Below, one piece after another: positions 13,746 to 22,306 of a stretch of DNA of 64,000 nt. Numbering within the stretch: position 1 is the first letter of the stretch; the number at the start of each line of letters is the position of its first letter. Below the pieces are notes generated by a model. That model made no database searches, was not told the DNA's origin, and worked only from the letters and a program-made list of their open reading frames with translations. The stretch covers positions 1 through 64,000 of the forward strand of contig NZ_CP073066.1 of the NCBI RefSeq assembly GCF_018314255.1, written 5' to 3'. The translations under genes and the position numbers were made by a program. This DNA is from Lentilactobacillus buchneri (lineage in GTDB: Bacteria; Bacillota; Bacilli; Lactobacillales; Lactobacillaceae).

Positions 13746-14619
13746 CGTCAGTCACCTGCGATTCTTTGCTCAAGCTTTGCAAGTATTTGGCGTATAAGTT
13801 GTTATTGTTCTCAATAAATGCTTCAAAACTGCCAAATGAAGCTCGAATATTTTGTTTTTCCAAATTGTAAATGGTCTCTTCTTTGGACAGCGCCAAAATT
13901 TGGTTTTCATTCTTTTTGATTTCGGACCGGGCACCTGAAGCTTGTTCATCAATATTCGTCAACTCAAGCAGATCGTTTTGTAATTGCTGATGCTCTTCCT
14001 TAACCTTGCCGGCTTCCCAAGGCATTGGCGACTTCTCTTCATTTTCCTTAATCTGCTTGCGAATCTCTTCCTTACGCTGATCACGTTTGGTTTGATCTTC
14101 AATCAATTGAGTCAGTTTTTCGTTCTTTTGACCCAGTTCACGCATCTGATCGTCGTTTACCCGTTTGTTTTGAGCTTCAAGTTCAAATGATTTGGCCAAG
14201 GTATTATATTCGTCTTCAGCAAAATTGAATCGAACGTTAATTGTATCCAACTCCCCAAACATCCGATGGTCCCACCAGTTACCAAAGTAAATGTTGAATT
14301 TCCCCAAGTCATATTCGTGGTAATAGAAAAATGGATAGGTGGTTCCTAAATAATCAATGAGTTTGTCACTCAAATGATGACTTAACTGAGCCTTCAGATC
14401 AGCGGCCAGGCCAAAGAAATTAGTCTCCGGCTGATCGGGCTGTTCACCCTTGACTTCTGTTGCAAAGCGGTTGGGATCCATCAATTCGTATACTTTTAAA
14501 TCATTGCCATTTTTGATCGAGTCATTCAAATCCGACAGATATTTTACCTTTTCGCTTAACGCGGAAGCTAAAATCGAGTCGTTTTGGCCGAATGGATCGT
14601 TTTCAATTTTGTTATCCAT
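13738..14619 (-). CDS. Hypothetical protein with long coiled coil (293 aa)
   Basis: A 293-residue cytoplasmic protein. The N-terminal 140 residues look globular, with FFYYHEYDLGKFNIYFGNWW and DTINVRFNFAEDEY. Residues about 145-250 are a long charged coiled coil (QNEKLTQLIEDQTKRDQRKEE-like heptads, broken near a Pro-Met-Pro-Trp patch). A short C-terminal domain follows. It overlaps the next gene, suggesting the two proteins act together. No family recognised; the coiled coil alone can cause false matches to SMC/SbcC proteins. Confidence 0.75.
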   Translation of the reverse strand: MDNKIENDPFGQNDSILASALSEKVKYLSDLNDSIKNGNDLKVYELMDPNRFATEVKGEQPDQPETNFFGLAADLKAQLSHHLSDKLIDYLGTTYPFFYYHEYDLGKFNIYFGNWWDHRMFGELDTINVRFNFAEDEYNTLAKSFELEAQNKRVNDDQMRELGQKNEKLTQLIEDQTKRDQRKEEIRKQIKENEEKSPMPWEAGKVKEEHQQLQNDLLELTNIDEQASGARSEIKKNENQILALSKEETIYNLEKQNIRASFGSFEAFIENNNNLYAKYLQSLSKESQVTDGE

Positions 14620-14762
14620 AATATTGCCTCGTATTCCCCTTATTTATACATTTAATGTTATCTGAAAAACGTACATAAATAAAGGGCTAATCGCATTATT
14701 TATGAAAGATTTGTCAAAATGATGAGAAAACAATCCATTCTTTTGAAAATTAGGTGAAATGA

Positions 14763-14806
14763 CAAAAACGACCAGACCATCATAATGGGTTAATGATGAC
14801 CTGGCC
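14763..14806 (-). terminator. Terminator after the peptide-binding lipoprotein gene
   Basis: On the minus strand an imperfect stem (GGCCAGGTCATCAT with ATGATGGTCTGGTC, small internal loop) is followed by GTTTTTG. It lies about 100 bases after the stop of the lipoprotein gene. The rest of 14,620-14,903 shows no convincing gene. Confidence 0.6.
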
Positions 14807-14903
14807 GCCTCTGTATTCGATTGTTTTCGGTTGAAAGTTTGACTCTCTTTTTCCATTTGCCTATATGGAGTTGTCAAACAGTCCCCCGTCGCTGCATGAT
14901 AAC

Positions 14904-16544
14904 TTATTTGACAATGTAGGCATTTTTATAATTGTACGTTGCCCCGGCTGTATTGTAAATAATGCCTTTGACCTTACTGCTCAACAGGTTTTTACTTGCT
15001 GATTGATATAGCGGTGTAATGCCCTGGTTGTCCAGTAAGATATTTTGTGCCTTGGTCATGTCCTCAAATCGCTTGTCAGCGTTCCCAGCATCGGTGGTTG
15101 AAGATGCCTTAATCAACTTGTCATACTGCTTGTTCGACCACTGTGGGACGTTGCTTGGGTTGCCAGACGTTAGGATGTTTAAGAAGGTAATCGGATCGGC
15201 AAAATCTGCGTACCAATCACCCATCGTGACTTGGTAATTATGTGATTTCTGTCGTGACAGCAACGTTTGGAAAGGAATATTTCTTAGGTTCACCTTGAGC
15301 CCAGGCAGATTCTTTTCTAGTTGCGACTGTAGATACTCACTGACTTGTTTTTGCGCGAATTCGTCCGAACTGAGCAGTGTAAAACTCATTTTGGTGATCC
15401 CCAGTTCTTTGAGGCCGGCTTTCCAAAGCGCCTTGGCCTTGGTTGGATTATAGGTTAAAGAATCCGGTTTGGCAGTGGTGGCTGTAAAATCTTTGCCGGT
15501 CTTAGGATTAATTGACAGTCCTTTGGAAACAAAACTTTGTGAATTAAAGGAACCGTCTCCCAAAATCTTCTTGGTTAACTGGCCGCGATCGATGGCCATC
15601 GAAATTGCTTCTCTAATTTTTAAATTTTTGAACAGTTTCTTCTTTTGGTTGAATGCCAGGTAGTAACAACTCGAAGTTTCTCTGGTCACCAAATTCTTAT
15701 TGTTCTTCAGATTTTTGGCCAAAACACCAGATAAGCCAACGTATTGCAGCTTGTCGGTCTTAAATTGGTTATAGCCGGTCGAAGGGTCCTTAGTCACTTG
15801 ATAGTGGAGTTTGTCCAGTTTGACAGCTTTCTTGTCCCAATAATTTTGATTCTTGGCAAGCGTCCAAGTCATCCCGGTTCCGTTCCAGCTGGTTAGCTTG
15901 AACGGTCCATTGTAGACCATATCCGCACTCTTCGTCCCGTAATTGTCGCCAAACTTCTCAACGACCTTTTGGTTCTGCGGGAAGAACAATGGGAAGCCCA
16001 TTAACAGTTTGAAGTATGGAATTTTCTTTTCCAAGGTTACGACTAGTTTATAATTGCCGTCAGCTTTGATTCCCAGTGAATTGGGTGACTTTTTGTTAGC
16101 TTGGATGGCATCCGCATTTTGAATCCCTGAAAAAAGATAACCGTACTGGGAGGCCGTTTTTGGATTGACAGTTCTTCGCCAGGAATACACGAAATCTTTG
16201 GCAGTAACCGGATCCCCATTGCTCCATTTGGTGCCTTTACGCAAATTGAAAGTATATTTTAACCCGTCATTTGAAATGTTAGTTTTGGTGGCCAGTGCAT
16301 TTTCAATTTTGCTGTCCTTACCCAGACGATAAAGGCCTTCATCAATGTTGTTTAACACTTCAAATGTTTGAACCGACGTCGTTTTGGAAAGGTCAACAGT
16401 TGAGAGTTCTGAATCGACTGCAGTGGTAAATTCCTGTTTGGCCGCCAGTTTCCCCGAACCGCTCTTTTGCGATGAACAGCCGGTGAGAATTAAGGCTGCG
16501 GAGATCACTAACCCCACTTTTAAGCCAACTTGAATATTTGACAT
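14904..16544 (-). CDS. Oligopeptide ABC transporter substrate-binding lipoprotein, OppA-like
   Basis: A 546-residue extracellular binding protein for peptides, family SBP_bac_5. A lipoprotein signal with lipobox LILTGC (Cys23) would anchor it to the membrane. Family features include DLSKTTSVQTFEVLNNIDEGLYR, the WSNGDPVTAKDFVYSWRRTVNP block near residue 100 and the C-terminal WYADFADPITFLNI and YDKLIKASS segments. A GTG nine bases upstream is less likely; AGGGG sits eight bases before the ATG. No permease or ATPase genes are next to it, so it is an orphan subunit that must share a transporter encoded elsewhere. Confidence 0.92.
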   Translation of the reverse strand: MSNIQVGLKVGLVISAALILTGCSSQKSGSGKLAAKQEFTTAVDSELSTVDLSKTTSVQTFEVLNNIDEGLYRLGKDSKIENALATKTNISNDGLKYTFNLRKGTKWSNGDPVTAKDFVYSWRRTVNPKTASQYGYLFSGIQNADAIQANKKSPNSLGIKADGNYKLVVTLEKKIPYFKLLMGFPLFFPQNQKVVEKFGDNYGTKSADMVYNGPFKLTSWNGTGMTWTLAKNQNYWDKKAVKLDKLHYQVTKDPSTGYNQFKTDKLQYVGLSGVLAKNLKNNKNLVTRETSSCYYLAFNQKKKLFKNLKIREAISMAIDRGQLTKKILGDGSFNSQSFVSKGLSINPKTGKDFTATTAKPDSLTYNPTKAKALWKAGLKELGITKMSFTLLSSDEFAQKQVSEYLQSQLEKNLPGLKVNLRNIPFQTLLSRQKSHNYQVTMGDWYADFADPITFLNILTSGNPSNVPQWSNKQYDKLIKASSTTDAGNADKRFEDMTKAQNILLDNQGITPLYQSASKNLLSSKVKGIIYNTAGATYNYKNAYIVK

Positions 16545-16627
16545 AACAGACACCCCTTCATGAATCTATATGAGACTGAAATACATTCAATTATAAACAC
16601 ATTATATTTTAATGATAGATAATCGGT

Positions 16628-16676
16628 ATAAAAAGGGCTCACAGCAGTACACCATCGTGCACCACCATGAGCTCTT
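16628..16676 (-). terminator. Terminator of glnA
   Basis: On the minus strand GAGCTCA pairs with TGAGCCC around a GT-rich middle that can also pair in part, followed by TTTTTATA, about 50 bases after the glnA stop. Confidence 0.6.
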
Positions 16677-16726
16677 TCAATAATCGATCACGCTCTTATC
16701 AAGTGCGGAAAAGTTATTTTAATACA

Positions 16727-18070
16727 CTAATACTTTTCAAGATACTGGTCACGTTCCCAACCGGAAACTTGTGTGCGGTATGAATCATATTCAAGGTTCT
16801 TAGCTTCAATAAAGCTACTGTAGAGATGTTCGCCGAGGGCCTTTTTCATCGTTTCATCAGCTGAAAGATCCTTCAATGCATTATGCAAGGTATCAGGCAG
16901 GTTAGTGATGTGGCTCTTCTGACGTTCTTCAGCATCCATTCGATAAATGTTTCGGTCAATGCTGTGTTCTGGTTCGATCTTGTTGCGTAAGCCATCCAAG
17001 CCGGCTTCCAAGACACAAGCGATTGCCAAGTATGGGTTAGCAGTTGGATCAACTGAGCGAAGTTCCAAACGAGTGGAATTACCACGAGCACTTGGAATTC
17101 GAATGAGCGGCGAACGGTTTGAACCGGACCATGCAACGTAGACAGGGGCTTCGTAACCAGGAACCAAACGTTTGTAAGAGTTAACGATTGGGTTACATAC
17201 AGCAGTAAAGGAACGGGCATGCTTCAAGAGACCGCCTAAGAAGTAATAGGCTTCTTGAGAAATTTCCAACTCGCCATCCTTGTCGTAGAAAGTATTGCCT
17301 TTATCGTTGAATAATGACATATTCAAATGCATCCCTGAACCATTAATACCACTCAAAGGTTTTGGCATGAAGGTTGCGTACAAGCCGTACTTGCGGGCAA
17401 CGGTCTTAACAACCAACTTGAATGTTTGAATATTGTCAGCAGCAGCCAAGGCATCAGCGTACTTGAAATCAATTTCGTGTTGACCAGGAGCAACTTCATG
17501 ATGGGCAGCTTCAACATCAAAGCCCATTTCTTCAAGGGTCAAGACAATTTCACGACGGCAATTTTCACCCAAATCCATTGGGGCCATATCGAAGTAACTT
17601 CCCTTATCGTTCAGATGAAGGGTTGGTTCACCATTTTCATCCATCTTGAACAAGAAGAATTCCGGTTCAGGTCCAATGTTAAATGAAGTAAAGCCGGCTT
17701 TCTTCATGTCGCCAAGAACACGAATCAGGTTATTGCGGGGATCGGCTGCGTATGGCTCGCCGTTTGGACGGTAGACCTGGCAGATTACTCGAGCGATTTT
17801 CCCACGATCAGTACTCCATGGGAAAATCATCCAAGTTGATAAATCAGGATACAAATACATATCACTTTCTTCAATTCGGACAAAGCCTTCGATTGAAGAA
17901 CCATCAAACATCAATTTGTTATCGAGGAGTTTCTCCAACTGAGTGATTGGAACTTCAACGTTCTTAATTGTCCCAAATAAATCTGTGAACATCAGACGTA
18001 AAAATTTGACGTCCTCGTCTTTTACCATCTTGCGAATATCATCTTTTGAATAATCATGCTTTGTGGCCAT
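16727..18070 (-). CDS. glnA: Glutamine synthetase, type I-alpha
   Basis: Makes glutamine from glutamate, ammonia and ATP. The 447 residues match the Gram-positive GSI-alpha form. Signature blocks are in order: [10 protein letters not shown] near 55, GPEPEFFLF near 134, [19 protein letters not shown] near 190, [12 protein letters not shown] near 245, NRSPLIRIP near 320 and [16 protein letters not shown] near 335. No adenylylation site is expected in this class; activity is controlled by feedback and by binding to GlnR. It follows glnR by 16 bases, forming the usual glnRA operon. Confidence 0.97.
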   Translation of the reverse strand: MATKHDYSKDDIRKMVKDEDVKFLRLMFTDLFGTIKNVEVPITQLEKLLDNKLMFDGSSIEGFVRIEESDMYLYPDLSTWMIFPWSTDRGKIARVICQVYRPNGEPYAADPRNNLIRVLGDMKKAGFTSFNIGPEPEFFLFKMDENGEPTLHLNDKGSYFDMAPMDLGENCRREIVLTLEEMGFDVEAAHHEVAPGQHEIDFKYADALAAADNIQTFKLVVKTVARKYGLYATFMPKPLSGINGSGMHLNMSLFNDKGNTFYDKDGELEISQEAYYFLGGLLKHARSFTAVCNPIVNSYKRLVPGYEAPVYVAWSGSNRSPLIRIPSARGNSTRLELRSVDPTANPYLAIACVLEAGLDGLRNKIEPEHSIDRNIYRMDAEERQKSHITNLPDTLHNALKDLSADETMKKALGEHLYSSFIEAKNLEYDSYRTQVSGWERDQYLEKY

Positions 18071-18086
18071 CTATCCATCGCTCCTA

Positions 18087-18497
18087 TCAATGATTTAGTT
18101 TGTTTAAATTGTTCAAATTATTCGGATCATCAAATGACGAAGAAGGCGGCTTCAATCCACCAATGTTAAGAAACTCGTCTTGAAGAATTTTTCTCACATC
18201 ACTGTCAGTCAAACCCTTCTCGAGATTACGCTTCCGCTCGTCTTCCAATTGATTCTGCTTCTTGTACACCTCTTTGATACCAGAGATATTCAGACCGTCA
18301 TCAAGATAATCTTTGATTTCCAAAAGCCGATCGACATCATTCAATGAATACATCCGTCGATTGCCTTCATTACGAAGCGGCTTAATCAATTCCTGCTGTT
18401 CATAATATCTGATTTGTCGTGCTGTCAAGTCAGTTAGCTTCATCACAGTTCCGATCGGCAGAACTGACATTGAACGCCGTAATTCCTTCTCTCGCAT
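18087..18497 (-). CDS. glnR: MerR-family nitrogen regulator GlnR
   Basis: Represses glnRA and other nitrogen genes when glutamine is plentiful. The 136-residue protein has a MerR winged helix (IGTVMKLTDLTARQIRYYEQ, QELIKPLRNEGNRRMYSLND), a short dimerisation helix with EIKDYLDDGLNISGIKEVYK, and a variable C-terminal tail through which GlnR senses feedback-inhibited glutamine synthetase. A consensus GlnR box lies about 60 bases upstream of its start, indicating autoregulation. Confidence 0.95.
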   Translation of the reverse strand: MREKELRRSMSVLPIGTVMKLTDLTARQIRYYEQQELIKPLRNEGNRRMYSLNDVDRLLEIKDYLDDGLNISGIKEVYKKQNQLEDERKRNLEKGLTDSDVRKILQDEFLNIGGLKPPSSSFDDPNNLNNLNKLNH

Positions 18498-18522
18498 TGT
18501 TCACCTCCTAAATCTTGTACCC

Positions 18523-18574
18523 ATAATACCATTCCCATAATCAAAGTCAAGACTAAATGTCACATTTTATAACA
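18523..18574 (-). promoter_or_regulatory. glnRA promoter with GlnR box
   Basis: TGTCACATTTTATAACA at 18,558-18,574 fits the GlnR consensus TGTNA-N7-TNACA exactly. Just downstream on the minus strand are TTGACT, 16 bases and TATTAT, with a TG before the -10. The box lies immediately upstream of the -35. Confidence 0.82.
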
Positions 18575-18579
18575 TGAAT

Positions 18580-19512
18580 TTATTGATTGTTGTCATCCAG
18601 CCATTTTTCAACGTCACTTTCAATCTCCGATAACTGATTTGGTCGCTGAACCAGGTTATACCAATTTGGTTGCGGGTCAGTTTTGTTCCTAAACCAAGTT
18701 AATTGGCGCTTGGCGTAATGGCGTGAATCCTTCTTGATCAGCTCAATTGCTTCTTCCAAGGTCGATTGGCCCTGAAAATACGGGAATAATTCACGATAGC
18801 CGATCCCTTTGCCGGCTTGAAATTGCTGTCCGTCATGGTCATACAACCAGCGACCCTCGGACAGCAGTCCCTGCGCCATCATTTGATCGACCCGCTGATT
18901 GATTCGCTGGTATAACAACGCCCGATCCGTCGTTAATCCAATGACGAAGGCATCGTATTTTGATCCGGCATTATGCTGATCAGAAAATCGGTGACCGGTG
19001 TTTATGTAGACTTCCAAAGCCCGGACAACCCGCCTGACGTTGTGAACCGGAATGGCCCTTGCTGCGGCAGGATCCACTTTGGCGAGTCGTTGGTGTAGCG
19101 CCAAATCCCCTTTTTCTTTGGCTTCAGCCAGCAATTGTCTTCTCAAGTCATCATTTTGATACTGGTCGCCACCAAGTTCCAGCCCAGATAAAAGTGCCTG
19201 AAGGTAAAAACCGGTTCCACCGACGATTATTGGCAGCTTGCCGACTTCGTGAATGGCTTCAATCAGTTTCGAAGCATCCTGAACGAAATCGGCAACAGAA
19301 AAACGTTCGTCAATATTTCTAACATCAATTAAGTGGTGTTTGACCCCTGCCATTTCTTCCGGAGTAATTTTAGCTGTCCCAATGTCCAAGTGTCGATATA
19401 CCTGCATTGAATCTCCGGAAATAATCTCGGCGTTAAATTTTTGAGCGAGTTTGATCGACAAATCCGTTTTCCCAACGGCAGTCGGTCCGACGATTGCTAA
19501 AAGTTTGATCAT
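18580..19512 (-). CDS. miaA: tRNA dimethylallyltransferase
   Basis: Transfers an isopentenyl group to A37 of tRNAs that read codons starting with U. The 310-residue protein has the P-loop GPTAVGKTDLS at about residue 8, SGDSMQVYRHLDIGTAK near 34, VGGTGFYLQALL near 100 and RQLTWFRNK near the end, all MiaA signatures. The start overlaps the stop of the phosphodiesterase gene by four bases (ATGA), so the two are coupled. The gene ends just before the GlnR box. Confidence 0.96.
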   Translation of the reverse strand: MIKLLAIVGPTAVGKTDLSIKLAQKFNAEIISGDSMQVYRHLDIGTAKITPEEMAGVKHHLIDVRNIDERFSVADFVQDASKLIEAIHEVGKLPIIVGGTGFYLQALLSGLELGGDQYQNDDLRRQLLAEAKEKGDLALHQRLAKVDPAAARAIPVHNVRRVVRALEVYINTGHRFSDQHNAGSKYDAFVIGLTTDRALLYQRINQRVDQMMAQGLLSEGRWLYDHDGQQFQAGKGIGYRELFPYFQGQSTLEEAIELIKKDSRHYAKRQLTWFRNKTDPQPNWYNLVQRPNQLSEIESDVEKWLDDNNQ

Positions 19513-20255
19513 TCCAGTCCCTCCCGCATCTCTGACCTGATCTGAACAGCTCTGGCAGGATAGTCGGTGATGATAGCAGCTAGGTTGCGTTCAAAACAGT
19601 ACTGCATATCCTCTGTGGAATTGACGGTCCAAGGACGCAGATTTTGAGCAGGGGCAAAAAAGGGATGTCGTTTAAGCCAACGAATGTCCGGATGGAAATC
19701 GGCAATTAAATGGTCCTTCTTGAGGGTTTTGGCCTGCTTAGCGGCAGTTTTGAACAATTTGGCACCGGCTAATTTAGGGTCCAGCCGGTTGAGAATTTCA
19801 AGGGACCGGGCATTAAAGCTGGAGTAAATCAGCTGAAATGGGTAGTCGATTGACGCAAAATAGTCAAAAACCGCTTTTTCAATCCCTGGATACTGAATCT
19901 TGTTGGTCTTCAACTCTAAGTTAAAAATTCCCGTGAAGTTGTCTTTAATTAATAATTCCACCACCTCTTGGAGCGTGGGGACCGTGGTTCCCTTAAATTC
20001 ACTGCTGAATCGAACACCAGCATCCAAATGTTTAATCTCAGCCAGATTTTTGTCAACAATTCTGCCAGAACCGTTGGTGGTTCGATCAACTGTTTCATCA
20101 TGCATAATAATTAACTGATGGTCTTTTGAAAAATGAACGTCGGTTTCCAGGCCGTCTGCCCCATCGTCAATGGCGGTTTGAAAAGAAATCAGTGTATTTT
20201 CCGGTCGGGTTCCTTTACTGCCGCGATGAGCAATAATTTTGGTATTGATTTTCAC
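19509..20255 (-). CDS. Glycerophosphodiester phosphodiesterase, GlpQ/UgpQ family
   Basis: Cleaves glycerophosphodiesters to glycerol-3-phosphate and an alcohol. The 248-residue cytoplasmic protein shows IAHRGSKGTRPENT at about residue 8 (catalytic His and metal Glu), LETDVHFSKD near 38, and the second catalytic His in MHDETVDRTTNGSG near 52. No signal peptide, so it acts inside the cell, probably in turnover of lipid or teichoic acid breakdown products. It is coupled to miaA by a short overlap. Confidence 0.92.
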   Translation of the reverse strand: MKINTKIIAHRGSKGTRPENTLISFQTAIDDGADGLETDVHFSKDHQLIIMHDETVDRTTNGSGRIVDKNLAEIKHLDAGVRFSSEFKGTTVPTLQEVVELLIKDNFTGIFNLELKTNKIQYPGIEKAVFDYFASIDYPFQLIYSSFNARSLEILNRLDPKLAGAKLFKTAAKQAKTLKKDHLIADFHPDIRWLKRHPFFAPAQNLRPWTVNSTEDMQYCFERNLAAIITDYPARAVQIRSEMREGLE

Positions 20256-20354
20256 AATAAACTCCTTTTTGAACGATTAATTAATCAATTAACTAGATAT
20301 CTATGAAAAAATAAAGCATAATGAAAGTATAAACGAGTATTGGAGGGTTTAGAT

Positions 20355-20531
20355 ATGAAACAGTTTACTAATGGGCTCATTGTTGGTGTTCTCGGAACCG
20401 TTGCTGCTGGGGTTGGTGCTTTACTAACATTCAAAAAGTCAGTTGTGGATCCAATCGAAGATGAAGAGCAAAAATTCGAGGATAACCGAAAAAAGGCAAT
20501 GCGTAAAAGCCGAGCTGCCCACCACGGATAA
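20355..20531 (+). CDS. DUF3042-type small membrane protein
   Basis: A 58-residue protein: one N-terminal hydrophobic segment (NGLIVGVLGTVAAGVGALL), then FKKSVVDPIEDEEQKFEDNR and a basic tail. This matches the short lactobacillar DUF3042 family. GGAGGG precedes the ATG; a TTG at 20,340 lies within or before that site and is unlikely. It is a lone plus-strand gene between minus-strand operons, with a bidirectional terminator after it. Function unknown. Confidence 0.85.
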   Translation: MKQFTNGLIVGVLGTVAAGVGALLTFKKSVVDPIEDEEQKFEDNRKKAMRKSRAAHHG

Positions 20532-20569
20532 AACATTATCCAATCCATTACACTAATATCGATTATAAA

Positions 20570-20615
20570 AATAGGACTATGAACAAAACGACTGCTTTGT
20601 TCATAGTCCTATTTT
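20570..20615. terminator. Bidirectional terminator between DUF3042 and rhodanese-like genes
   Basis: Seventeen-base perfect stem (ATAGGACTATGAACAAA and its complement) around an eight-base loop, with T-runs on the plus strand (ATTTTAT) and A-runs that give T on the minus strand. It serves both convergent genes. Confidence 0.88.
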
Positions 20616-20616
20616 A

Positions 20617-21039
20617 TCAATAATTACTCTTTTTTTCCTTACCATTCCAACCTTGATAACCACTTTTTAAGATATAAAGATCTTTATAACCCTTTTTGCT
20701 TAAAAAGAGTGCGGCTCGTTTGCTGATCGTTTTGCCTTGATCATACATATAAACCGGCAAGTCTGGACGAAGCTGACTGTAAAAGTTTTTGATGGTTGAG
20801 TAAGGCATGTTGCGAGCACCTAAAACATGACCATCTTTAAAACTTTTTTGTTCTCGCAAGTCAATGACCTGAGCTTTTCTCATGCCTTTTTGAAACTCAT
20901 CATTTTTCAAATACGTTGCAACCTGTTTAACACGCATATTTTGAAAAATGGTATAGCCACCCCATGCAAGTAAAATAACGATCAAAATGATGGTTGTCAC
21001 CAGATTGGCGGTGATTGCACCGATTATCAACAAAAACAT
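20617..21039 (-). CDS. Membrane-anchored rhodanese-like protein without catalytic cysteine
   Basis: A 140-residue protein. Residues about 8-33 are a transmembrane segment; the rest is a rhodanese domain with VIDLREQKSFKDGHVLGARN and a final SGYQGWNGKE. At the place of the active-site Cys loop the sequence reads VYMYDQGKTISKRAA, with Asp where Cys is expected, so sulfur transfer is not likely; the domain may bind a partner instead. The TTG at 21,054 would add five residues. It is directly downstream of glcK, an order common in lactobacilli. Confidence 0.85.
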   Translation of the reverse strand: MFLLIIGAITANLVTTIILIVILLAWGGYTIFQNMRVKQVATYLKNDEFQKGMRKAQVIDLREQKSFKDGHVLGARNMPYSTIKNFYSQLRPDLPVYMYDQGKTISKRAALFLSKKGYKDLYILKSGYQGWNGKEKKSNY

Positions 21040-21063
21040 CCCTCTTTCTCTCAAATAATTTGA

Positions 21064-22050
21064 TTATTTAGTTCCAAATGGTTGATTATTTCTAAATTGC
21101 AAGGCTAATGATGCGGCACCAATAATTCCGGCATCATTCCCGAGTTGAGCCAACTTCAACCGTGTTGAGTCACGAACAGAAGGAAAGGCGTTCTCTTGGA
21201 AATAACGAGTCGTTGGTTGAAGCAAGGTGTTACCGGCGTTGGAAACACCGCCTCCAATAATGATGTTTTCCGGGTTCAACGTGTTACCAATGTGTGAAAG
21301 TGCCAATCCCAAGTATGAGCAGACCCGATCAACAATTTGGTTCGCCAAGATATCACCGTTATCAGCTAGGAAGAAGACCATCTTCGATGACAAATCTTCG
21401 TCGCCATCAATCAATTCTTTAATCCGTGAATGGCCGGTAAACTTCTTGGCCATATCTTTAGCAATATGGACAACCCCGGTTGCTGAAGCGTATTGTTCCA
21501 AACAGCCACGCTTTCCACAGGTACATTGATATCCATTAGGGACAACCGTGATATGACCGACTTCCCCGGCACCACCGTTAATACCATGAACCAGCTTGCC
21601 ATTGGCGATAACACCACCACCAACGCCAGTTCCTAAAGTAATGAAGACAACATCTTTTGCCTTGTCGCCGGCACCTTTCCAATATTCACCGAGAGCGGCG
21701 CTATTCGCATCGTTGTCGATCAGAATTGGTAAATTGAGATTGGCTGAAATGGTTGCTCCAACCGGTTGCACGATATCCCAGTTCAAGTTATATGCTCCAA
21801 CAACTGTTCCCTTTTCGCGGTTCACAGCACCGGGAGTTCCCATGCCGATACCATAAAAATCACTTGCGTTATAGTCGTCTTTTCTCATTTGATCACTAAT
21901 TGATTTGATCATGTCAGGCACAATGTGACTGCCGTGTTCACTAATGTTGGTTGGGATTCGCCACTTCGTCAGGACGTTTCCTTTTGTATCAATGAATGCA
22001 AATTTAACTGTCGTTCCACCCAAATCAATTCCGATTAATTTCTTAGCCAA
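21064..22050 (-). CDS. glcK: Glucokinase, ROK family
   Basis: Phosphorylates glucose to glucose-6-phosphate. With the TTG start chosen (AGGGGA seven bases upstream) the protein is 328 residues and opens AKKLIGIDLGGTTVKF, the ATP-binding motif that normally begins these enzymes; the ATG at 22,083 would add an unusual N-terminus. The ROK signature FITLGTGVGGGVIANG and the zinc motif CTCGKRGCLEQYAS are present. It overlaps yqgQ by eight bases, the usual glcK-yqgQ pair. Confidence 0.95.
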   Translation of the reverse strand: MAKKLIGIDLGGTTVKFAFIDTKGNVLTKWRIPTNISEHGSHIVPDMIKSISDQMRKDDYNASDFYGIGMGTPGAVNREKGTVVGAYNLNWDIVQPVGATISANLNLPILIDNDANSAALGEYWKGAGDKAKDVVFITLGTGVGGGVIANGKLVHGINGGAGEVGHITVVPNGYQCTCGKRGCLEQYASATGVVHIAKDMAKKFTGHSRIKELIDGDEDLSSKMVFFLADNGDILANQIVDRVCSYLGLALSHIGNTLNPENIIIGGGVSNAGNTLLQPTTRYFQENAFPSVRDSTRLKLAQLGNDAGIIGAASLALQFRNNQPFGTK

Positions 22051-22264
22051 TGTATTTTCCCCTACTTTCTTGTTTTTCTTCAATTCGATGTTCCCGCGTT
22101 AAAATCAGTTTGGCATGAATAAACTCATCATGACTGATCAGCTTGGCATCATGGAGATGGTCCAACTCCAACGCCATGACTTCAATGTCCCAAAGTCGTT
22201 TGCCGACATATACATAAATATCGAATTTTTTCAGCAGCTGCTGAACATCATACAGCGTTTTCAT
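22043..22264 (-). CDS. YqgQ family protein (DUF910)
   Basis: A 73-residue cytoplasmic protein: TLYDVQQLLKKFDIYVYVGK, RLWDIEVMALELDHLHDAKL, ending in a charged tail. This matches the small three-helix YqgQ family. It overlaps glcK and lies downstream of the rhomboid gene, as in many bacilli and lactobacilli. The family has a suspected nucleic-acid-binding surface but no proven role. Confidence 0.9.
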   Translation of the reverse strand: MKTLYDVQQLLKKFDIYVYVGKRLWDIEVMALELDHLHDAKLISHDEFIHAKLILTREHRIEEKQESRGKYIG

Positions 22265-22306
22265 TATCTCACATCCTCATGTAAATTTCTTTCATTTTCA
22301 AAAAAT

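Noticed and set aside
14644..14877. A 77-codon open frame on the minus strand
   Set aside because: It has no ribosome site and runs through the terminator hairpin of the lipoprotein gene. The sequence has no coding look.
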